Source: Eubacterium sp.
GTDB lineage: Bacteria > Bacillota > Clostridia > Oscillospirales > Acutalibacteraceae
NCBI GenBank assembly: GCA_029054965.1
Contig: JAIDEF010000009.1
Span: 1 to 20,771, forward strand
Direction of reading: 5' to 3'
DNA length: 20,771 nt
Positions 14,896 to 20,771 of this stretch are shown one piece after another. How positions within the stretch are numbered: the stretch's first letter is position 1; each line of letters starts with the position of its first letter. Made by a program: the position numbers and the translations under genes. The notes beneath the pieces are model-generated. The model searched no databases and was not told where the DNA came from. It saw only the letters and a list, made by a program, of their open reading frames with translations.

Positions 14896-15906
14896 CTATT
14901 TAAGAGCCCTCAGCGTTCTTTTTATTCCTTCATAAATATCATAATGTGCTTCATATCCCAATTGAGAGAGCTTGCTCGCATTGAGCACAGAGCGTGAAGC
15001 GGGATTAAAGGAGGCAGCCTGAGCCTCGTCCGGCAGCTCAAATCTGACCTCAACACCGCTTAGCTTCGCAATCAGCTTTGCCATATCTCTTATTGAAATA
15101 ATACCGCTTTCAAAGGCAACATTATATGCTTCGCCGCAGGCACCGTTAAACAAAATAAACAGTACTGCACCAACGCAATCCGCAATATATGTATAAGACC
15201 GAACCTGTTCGCCCTTGCTTTTCATCACTATATCTTTGCCTGCCGCGCCACAGCGGAGAAATTCTGTTGAAACCCTTGTATCAGCATCTGTTGCAGTTAA
15301 GCCGTAGGTATGCGACAAGCGGACCGTCAATGCATCTGCACCGTATTGCTTAACATAGGAGGCAAGCAAGGTTTCTGCCGCTCTCTTAGAGCATGGATAA
15401 CACGAACGGGGATTGAGAATATCAACCCATCCATATGAGTTTTCATTAAAATCCTCGCCGCTGTATTGACCGTAAACCTCACCTGTAGAAATATATAACA
15501 ACCTTGCCTTCTTCTCTGCAGCATAGTCGAGCAAATACTTTGTACCGAAAAAGTTTTGCAGCATAGTTCCCACGGGATCAACCTCAAACGCCTTGGGATA
15601 TGCATTTGAGGCTGCGTGAATAATATAGTCAACATCAAAATCAAAAGGCAACGGCTTTGTTATATCACAATTAATAAATACAAAACTGCCGTTATTAATA
15701 TATTCACTGAAGCGTTCGTTTGCACGCTCGCTGCTTATATCAACACCGTAAACTTTTGCACCTGCCTTAATCAGAGCATACGAAAGCATTGTGCCAATCA
15801 TACCGCAGGCACCTGTTATAAGAAAATTGCTTGAAGTGATATCCTTATTAATAGTGTTTTTTATATATTCAATATCTTCAATAAAAACTTCGTTTTCAGT
15901 AAGCAT
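14896..15906 (-). CDS. Extended SDR: NAD-dependent epimerase/dehydratase
   Basis: This 336-residue protein has the Rossmann glycine motif GACGMIG (32-38) with an acidic residue after the second strand (GVDIS, near 54-58), which favours NAD(H). The catalytic set T141 (STGEVYG), Y170 and K174 (YPCSK) is complete. RLSHTYG and YTYIADCVGAVLFIL are typical of nucleotide-sugar epimerases and dehydratases such as UDP-glucuronate decarboxylase or dTDP-glucose dehydratase. It is adjacent to the cytidylyltransferase gene, with two bases between, so the two probably share a pathway to a nucleotide-activated sugar or alditol. This class differs from TarJ, a medium-chain dehydrogenase, so the CDP product may not be ribitol. 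The function is clear at family level only. Confidence 0.9.
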   Translation of the reverse strand: MLTENEVFIEDIEYIKNTINKDITSSNFLITGACGMIGTMLSYALIKAGAKVYGVDISSERANERFSEYINNGSFVFINCDITKPLPFDFDVDYIIHAASNAYPKAFEVDPVGTMLQNFFGTKYLLDYAAEKKARLLYISTGEVYGQYSGEDFNENSYGWVDILNPRSCYPCSKRAAETLLASYVKQYGADALTVRLSHTYGLTATDADTRVSTEFLRCGAAGKDIVMKSKGEQVRSYTYIADCVGAVLFILFNGACGEAYNVAFESGIISIRDMAKLIAKLSGVEVRFELPDEAQAASFNPASRSVLNASKLSQLGYEAHYDIYEGIKRTLRALK

Positions 15907-15908
15907 AA

Positions 15909-16619
15909 TTATTTAATCCAATCAGAATGTTTTTGCTTTAAAAGTGATTTGAAGATTTCCAAATCATCCGTAGTTGTAAGCTTGATGTTTTTTTCAGAGC
16001 CGTTTGCAAAATAAACCTGGCGACCCATTTCAACCATAAGCGTGCAGGAGGCTATTGAATTTGTTATGCCTGCCTCAAGAGCCTCCTCGTGAAGCCTTTT
16101 GAGCTCATTGACAAAGAAGGTCTGAGGAGTCTGTGTTCGCTTCAACGTGCTTCTGGCAATGCTTTCGTTTGAGCTCTCGCCGTCAGGTGAAAGCAGCATT
16201 GCCTCCTGACAGGGAATTACGGTTATTGCATTGCCTTTTTTTCGGCAGACCTCAATGTTTTCGGTAATGATTTTTTCGCTAATCATCGGTCTGATTGCAT
16301 CGTGAACAAGCACTAAATCGTTGTCACCGGCATTTTCAGCAATAGCCATAACGCCGTTTCTTATTGAGTCCTGACCATTTACACCGCCGGAAACAACTAT
16401 ATCTAATTTCGAAATGCCGAACTGTCGTGCGTATGACCTGAGCATTTCCTCCCAGCCATCAATAATCACAACGGCAATTGAGTCAATCAGCGGATGGTTT
16501 TGAAATGCTTCAAGCGTGTAAACGATTACAGGCTTGTCATACACATTTATAAACTGTTTGGGGATATCCTGTCCCATTCTGTTTCCCTTGCCGCCGGCAA
16601 TTATTAAAGCAGTATTCAT
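15909..16619 (-). CDS. IspD/TarI-like cytidylyltransferase
   Basis: This 236-residue protein is a CTP-dependent nucleotidyltransferase of the IspD/TarI family. Motifs: IIAGGKGNRMGQDIPKQF (6-23) for CTP binding, LVHDAIRP (104-111), KRTQTPQTF (160-168) and NIKLTTTDDLEIF (211-223) with K213. Members make CDP-methylerythritol (IspD) or CDP-ribitol (TarI/Bcs1). Residues IPKQF and the location in a glycan operon beside an SDR and LicD favour an alditol-phosphate or sugar-phosphate substrate over isoprenoid synthesis. A good AGAGAGG site precedes the ATG; it begins three bases after the upstream GT2 stop. Its role as the donor-making step for LicD is an inference. Confidence 0.88.
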   Translation of the reverse strand: MNTALIIAGGKGNRMGQDIPKQFINVYDKPVIVYTLEAFQNHPLIDSIAVVIIDGWEEMLRSYARQFGISKLDIVVSGGVNGQDSIRNGVMAIAENAGDNDLVLVHDAIRPMISEKIITENIEVCRKKGNAITVIPCQEAMLLSPDGESSNESIARSTLKRTQTPQTFFVNELKRLHEEALEAGITNSIASCTLMVEMGRQVYFANGSEKNIKLTTTDDLEIFKSLLKQKHSDWIK

Positions 16620-16622
16620 ATG

Positions 16623-17411
16623 CTACCTCTCTTCAAGCTCTTTAAACTTTCTAATCCCTTTAAGTCCTGTTATATAGCGTTTCAGAAACGGGATTTCATA
16701 TCTGCTGTTATTCTTTATATCAATAAGCAAAAGATAAATTGGTGCTGATAAACCAAACATTGCACCGAAAAGCACACCACGGTCATAAAAGTATTTATCA
16801 TTATACCCCTTAAACCAGGTTGAGCCCTCCTGCTTAACACATCCTATTTTAACCGGCACAGCAATTGGATTCAATCCTGCCTTTATGGACTGAATTAAAA
16901 AGAGATTATCCTCACCGCACTGATATTTTGCACCGCCGCCAAACAAGAGCGAAAAACGCAATTTATTTTTATTAATACTGTTAGTTCGTACGGCTATTTT
17001 TGTTGCACCGTATCGCAAAAAATTGAATCGTCCTATTTTTATATCCTGCTCAACCATAAACTCGGGGCGATTTGCATTAAGCGACTCTAAATTAAAAATA
17101 ATTATATCAGAGTCTTTATGTTCTTCAAAGGCACGGACAACAGCCTGCGCCATACCATCATCATAAACAACATCATCGTCGGCAAAAAGGATAATATCCG
17201 CATCTGCATTTTCTATTGCCATATTACGGCTTTTTCCTATACCACGTTCCTTGACGTTAATCCATTTTATGCTGTGCCCATTATACAAAAACTCCTCTGT
17301 TTCCTCTCTGTCACATTGATTTATGACAACAGCGTCGCTTTGTATATTCATTTCATCGAGCAGGGAATAATCCTCACGGTGCATTGTAGATACTAAAACC
17401 TGTAATTTCAC
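16623..17411 (-). CDS. Small family 2 glycosyltransferase, GTG start
   Basis: This 262-residue protein starts at GTG (17411) with GGAGAT six bases upstream, which fixes the start. It opens with LQVLVSTMHRED, carries KSRNMAIENADAD (60-72) and the metal-binding ILFADDDVVY (74-83, D78-D80), then a GEDNLFL acceptor motif around 176. The usual P-YN motif after the first strand is replaced by STMHRED, marking a divergent GT2 branch. A hydrophobic stretch near the C-terminus (AMFGLSAPIYLLLID) could bind the membrane. It lies nine bases after the GT4 gene. The donor sugar is unknown. Confidence 0.88.
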   Translation of the reverse strand: MKLQVLVSTMHREDYSLLDEMNIQSDAVVINQCDREETEEFLYNGHSIKWINVKERGIGKSRNMAIENADADIILFADDDVVYDDGMAQAVVRAFEEHKDSDIIIFNLESLNANRPEFMVEQDIKIGRFNFLRYGATKIAVRTNSINKNKLRFSLLFGGGAKYQCGEDNLFLIQSIKAGLNPIAVPVKIGCVKQEGSTWFKGYNDKYFYDRGVLFGAMFGLSAPIYLLLIDIKNNSRYEIPFLKRYITGLKGIRKFKELEER

Positions 17412-17420
17412 GACAATCTC

Positions 17421-18584
17421 CTATTTTGTTAAAATAGCGGCAAATTCCTCTAATGCCAGAGCATTTGATAATTCAGACGCTTTGAGCCTTTGCGGCTTGC
17501 CGTTTTTCATTATTTCAAGAAGCGCTGCCTCAACGCTGTCATCATCACACTCACAAACGTAACCGATACCACGATCTGCAACCAGCTCAACAGCAGATGT
17601 GGTGTTCGTGGTAAGCACGGGTATGCCGAGTATTTCCGCCTCGCCGTAAACCATTGGTGCAGCCTCCTTAAACGATGGCAGAAGAAGCAAATCACTCTTA
17701 CGGAAATACGGATAAGGATTAGTTAAATGACCTAAAAATTCTATTTCGTCTTGCATCTGATATTTGTCACGAAGGGTAATTGCTTCCTCATACAAAGGCC
17801 CCCAACCGGCAACTCTCCAACAGAATTTGAAGCCCTGCTTCTTGAGTCTTGCAAAAATAGGTATCATTCTCATAACACCTTTTTCCTCGCAAATCCTGAC
17901 AGGGGAGAAGATGTTAATAACATCAGCGTTAACACTCACCTCATATTCCTCTGCCTTTCTCAAGGTTGAGTCGATATCATAGCAGTTATGAACGGCGTAA
18001 ACCTTATCGGCAGAAACATCAGGACATTTTCTTTTAAAACGTTCTGCCTGAGATTTTGAAACACCGGCAATTCTGTCAAATTTAGTATATATCTCAGCAT
18101 TATAGTGGTTTTTACCCTCATAATCGGTAAAAGCACAGTGCACAAACGAAACCTTCAAATCTGCATCAACCGCATTCAAAACAAACTCGTTGCATCCACC
18201 GTAAAATACATTGAAGCTTTCGTTTTGCATAAAGGAAACAGCAACATCATAATGCTCATTGATTTTTTGCATACGGCTGAGTATTCCGTAGGTCAGCCTT
18301 GTGCCGAACATTTTTGTCAGCACAACAAAGGCGGTTCGCCAAAGCCAGGTAAATAAACCATCCTGCTTTGCTTCAGACTGCTTCAAACCGAGAATTTTAG
18401 TGAAGCGGTTGCCTGAAATGAGCTTAATGCCCGATGGTACGGCGTTCAGCTGCTCGCCGACATTTCCGAGAACGCAGAGCGTCACATCATAGTTGTTGTT
18501 TTTGCTGAGCTCTTGCAGAAGATTTATAAGGGCATTTTGTATTCCGCCAACATGCATATTATTATTAACTATCAGTATTTTCAT
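17421..18584 (-). CDS. Family 4 glycosyltransferase
   Basis: This 387-residue GT-B enzyme has an N-terminal acceptor domain with the GGIQ loop (MHVGGIQNAL, 10-19). Its donor domain holds SPVRICEEKG (227-236), LGHLTNPYPYF, and the retaining GT4 signature with E307 and E315 in KEAAPMVYGEAEILGIPVL (306-324). It would transfer a sugar from a nucleotide donor to a lipid-linked acceptor in the cytoplasm. Its ATG overlaps the stop of the metallophosphoesterase gene by four bases and has GGAGAT nine bases upstream. It is the first dedicated glycosyltransferase met in the operon within this window. Confidence 0.93.
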   Translation of the reverse strand: MKILIVNNNMHVGGIQNALINLLQELSKNNNYDVTLCVLGNVGEQLNAVPSGIKLISGNRFTKILGLKQSEAKQDGLFTWLWRTAFVVLTKMFGTRLTYGILSRMQKINEHYDVAVSFMQNESFNVFYGGCNEFVLNAVDADLKVSFVHCAFTDYEGKNHYNAEIYTKFDRIAGVSKSQAERFKRKCPDVSADKVYAVHNCYDIDSTLRKAEEYEVSVNADVINIFSPVRICEEKGVMRMIPIFARLKKQGFKFCWRVAGWGPLYEEAITLRDKYQMQDEIEFLGHLTNPYPYFRKSDLLLLPSFKEAAPMVYGEAEILGIPVLTTNTTSAVELVADRGIGYVCECDDDSVEAALLEIMKNGKPQRLKASELSNALALEEFAAILTK

Positions 18585-19441
18585 AAGCTCTTAATCTCCA
18601 CAACTACAATTTCGGGTGTATTAAAAACTCTGTAAATTTTGTCCTCTTTTGCTATTCCGGCAGATATAATCAGCTTTTTATCACCGCTATTATATTCACC
18701 CTTGCAATATTTGTCTGTGCCGAAATGCTCTTGTAAAATCTTGGTGCGAATTTGTTCTATGTTGATAAGTCCGCCGTGCAGGTGACCTGACAGAGTAAGG
18801 TCATAGGGCAGGTTTGAAGTTGTTTCAAAATATTGAGGACGGTGCATTAGCAGTACAGAAAGCTCGTTATTGTCAAACTGATATGATAAATCGGTCAGCC
18901 TTTTTTGTGCCTGCTTTTCAAAATGGTAAGTAAAATCGGAATAGATATCATCACCATAGCCTATTATGTTTATGTGTGAACCGTCTTTTTCTACAGTTAT
19001 AGCCTTATCGTTAATCAGCTTAACACCCATATCCTCGGCAATCTGAGCCATTTTTTCAATATTCTCACAGTGTATTTCATGATTGCCATAAGAATACAGC
19101 ACATCTGCTATATCAACAAGACCGCTTAAAAGCTTTTCGGCATTGGAAAAATCTGTGTCCTCCATATTGATTAAATCACCGCCGACACATATGATGTCAG
19201 GCTGTGCTTTTTTAACCGCTTCAATTACCTTTTCATAATTTTTGCCATTGTGAAAATCCGTAATAAGGCAAATTTTATATCCGTCAAAGGCGGAAGATGC
19301 CTTTTTAGTTTCATATGTGTAATTTGTGATAACAACTCGTGAGTTATCATATATCACATATATCCCAAATCCGCCGACAGCCAATGCTGCCGACAAAACC
19401 AAGGATAAAAGAATTTTAAAAATTTTTTTATGCTTCATCAT
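18581..19441 (-). CDS. Membrane-anchored calcineurin-like metallophosphoesterase
   Basis: From the ATG at 19441 the protein has 286 residues. A basic N-terminus and a single membrane span (about 8-31) are followed by the catalytic domain. Metal-site motifs are complete: TDFHNG (D62, H64), GGDLI (D89), GNHE (N120, H121), the MHRP histidine (H200) and GHLHGG (H220, H222). The topology places the catalytic domain outside the cell, like YkuE/YaeI-type phosphoesterases. The frame is open up to 19492, but the ATG pair at 19441/19438 lies just before the end of the upstream gene, giving a short overlap of 11-14 bases and a plausible GGAAG site, so the longer start is unlikely. An extracellular phosphodiesterase next to LicD and CDP-donor genes could trim phospho-linked glycan; this is only context. 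Confidence 0.88.
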   Translation of the reverse strand: MMKHKKIFKILLSLVLSAALAVGGFGIYVIYDNSRVVITNYTYETKKASSAFDGYKICLITDFHNGKNYEKVIEAVKKAQPDIICVGGDLINMEDTDFSNAEKLLSGLVDIADVLYSYGNHEIHCENIEKMAQIAEDMGVKLINDKAITVEKDGSHINIIGYGDDIYSDFTYHFEKQAQKRLTDLSYQFDNNELSVLLMHRPQYFETTSNLPYDLTLSGHLHGGLINIEQIRTKILQEHFGTDKYCKGEYNSGDKKLIISAGIAKEDKIYRVFNTPEIVVVEIKSL

Positions 19442-20771
19442 TTTCTTCAGCTTCCTTTTTCCTTGTACTGATATAGACCTTTGTAAATTCATATGCTATT
19501 GCACAGAATACCGAGATTGCAGTGCCGACTGCAACAATCAGTATTGTGTAAAGTCCCTGACTTTTGGCAGCATAATACTGAATACCTGTGAGCAAATCAA
19601 TATGTGATGCTGCTGTTTTGTCATTATAATCATCAATCGTTTTGCTGAGACTTACGTAAAGCTGAGCCATTTCATCCTTGATGTCAACAATCTGCTCCTC
19701 AACTGATTTTGTAAGTTCAGAGACGTCAACGGCATCGTCAAGTGCAATGCTGAATTTTTCTATAACACTGACGCAATGCTCTGCATCAAGAGCTGCATTG
19801 TTGGCAGACTTTGAATACGAAACATAGCTTTGAACAAGAGTGTCATATGTTGTTTCTGTTTTCAGCTGTCTTGAACCATATGTATCACTGTGGACATCAT
19901 CTATTATGGCAAGATTATCGTTGTTATTATCTGTGGTACTATTATATGAGTTAGGCACATCCTTATTTGCATCGGCAAATTTATCCATACGGCTCTTTGT
20001 GAGCTCTGCACGTCCCGCAAAGTCTTTTTGTTCAAGCTCAAAATTTTCTTTTCGTTCTGTATATTTTTCAATGAGAAGAGGTTTGTTCTGGGTTATCTGA
20101 CCTCTGTAAATATCAGCAAAAAGGTTTGAAATCTTGTAATCCTGAAGATGTGTATATTCGCTCTTGATATCGGCAAAGGTGAGTCCTGTTGACGGGGCAC
20201 GGAATTCCTCGTCCTGAAGCTGGTAGCCTTCAAGAGAGCTTATAGTGGAGTCAATACGGTTGCTGATAATCTCAGCAATCTCAATATAATCATAATCACC
20301 TAAATCACCATCAAAAGAAACATCATTGATGTATGCCTGTGTGGCGTGATTTTCCTGATAAAAAGCAAGGTAGTTTTGAAGCAGCGAATCGAGTATATCT
20401 CTTGAGCTGGCCTCAGAAGCACCAACCTTACCCTCATACGAAACGCTGAAGGTATTTGGCAGATAGTCATAATCCTCACCATTTTCCAGCTTTGACGCCT
20501 TAATCTTGAGCTCTGCGTCGGGAATGACAGAGTTAATAGTCACTCTTGAGCGGATTGAATCAACTGTTTCGCTCAGCGATAAATCATTTATTACAGCTGT
20601 AATAACATCGGGAGAAACAATCTCATAAGGGTCAAAATCCTTTTCGTCAGGAGTTTTTCCTCTGGCAATGCTGCTGTCATTATATCTGATTACAACCTGA
20701 GCATTATAGCTTTGAAACATTTCAACATAAGCAATAGATATTAAAAATGATAATAAGGCTGTTATAATGAT
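19428..20771 (-). CDS. Wzz-like chain-length protein, start beyond the right edge
   Basis: The frame is open to the right edge, giving 447 visible residues without the true start. The first visible residues (IIITALLSFLISIAYVE) are a membrane span, followed by QVVIRYND, typical of Wzz-type proteins just after span 1. A long extracellular region follows, with predicted coiled coil and a low-complexity NSTTDNNNDN stretch. The second span is near 408-428 (visible numbering), and a short charged cytoplasmic tail (RKKEAEENDEA) ends the protein. This two-span hairpin layout is that of polysaccharide co-polymerases that set chain length with the polymerase. No kinase domain or Walker motif is attached. 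Sequence landmarks are weak, so the call relies on topology and on the surrounding operon. Confidence 0.68.
   Translation of the reverse strand: MIITALLSFLISIAYVEMFQSYNAQVVIRYNDSSIARGKTPDEKDFDPYEIVSPDVITAVINDLSLSETVDSIRSRVTINSVIPDAELKIKASKLENGEDYDYLPNTFSVSYEGKVGASEASSRDILDSLLQNYLAFYQENHATQAYINDVSFDGDLGDYDYIEIAEIISNRIDSTISSLEGYQLQDEEFRAPSTGLTFADIKSEYTHLQDYKISNLFADIYRGQITQNKPLLIEKYTERKENFELEQKDFAGRAELTKSRMDKFADANKDVPNSYNSTTDNNNDNLAIIDDVHSDTYGSRQLKTETTYDTLVQSYVSYSKSANNAALDAEHCVSVIEKFSIALDDAVDVSELTKSVEEQIVDIKDEMAQLYVSLSKTIDDYNDKTAASHIDLLTGIQYYAAKSQGLYTILIVAVGTAISVFCAIAYEFTKVYISTRKKEAEENDEA

Noticed and set aside
19442..19492. Longer N-terminus for the metallophosphoesterase
   Set aside because: It would overlap the Wzz-like gene by 65 bases. 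The ATG pair at 19441/19438 gives a normal membrane-anchor start and a short overlap.
1..20771. CRISPR array or insertion-sequence transposase
   Set aside because: No regularly spaced repeats with unique spacers and no DDE transposase-like frame were seen on either strand.

Overview
The window looks like a chromosomal segment from an AT-rich, low-GC Gram-positive anaerobe, most likely a gut Clostridia (Ruminococcaceae/Lachnospiraceae-like). This rests on GGAG-type ribosome binding sites, codon use, intrinsic terminators, Wzx/Wzz-type surface-glycan genes without outer-membrane export genes, and the 2[4Fe-4S]/FrhB-type protein. The assignment is an inference; no rRNA or other marker gene is present.

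Left part (1-4912), plus strand, mosaic and mobile-element scarred. It opens with the C-terminal part of a CD-NTase-like protein carrying an AGS-C sensor domain, a CBASS-type antiphage component. Next is a gene-free stretch holding a truncated tRNA 3' end (T-arm, acceptor strand, CCA) followed by two intrinsic terminators. Three pairs of TGAGAG-type direct repeats surround the tRNA piece. Together these look like the att end of an element integrated in a tRNA gene. A GH38 alpha-mannosidase gene follows as a single transcription unit with its own promoter, terminator and an unusual leader hairpin. Then come decayed pieces of a tyrosine-recombinase gene on the minus strand.

Right part (4913-20771), minus strand: one long, tightly packed surface-polysaccharide operon of 14 genes. 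It runs from beyond the right edge down to a strong intrinsic terminator at 4717-4748. In transcription order it encodes: a Wzz-like chain-length protein (start outside the window), a membrane-anchored metallophosphoesterase, a GT4, a GT2, an IspD/TarI-like cytidylyltransferase, an extended SDR, a second GT2, a LicD-family phosphotransferase, a membrane HD-GYP-like signalling protein, a shorter paralogue with the sensor domain only, a Wzx-type flippase, a third GT2, a GT2-ferredoxin-FrhB fusion, and a polysaccharide pyruvyl transferase.

The likely joint role is assembly and export of a cell-surface glycan. The glycan probably carries a CDP-derived phospho-substituent (cytidylyltransferase, SDR and LicD) and perhaps pyruvyl ketals. 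A c-di-GMP-type signalling pair sits in the middle of the operon. No polymerase (Wzy) or initiating sugar-phosphate transferase is visible, so these probably lie beyond the right edge or elsewhere. The most distinctive points are the GT2-FrhB fusion, the sensor/HD-GYP pair inside a glycan operon, and the tRNA att scar beside the CBASS-like gene.
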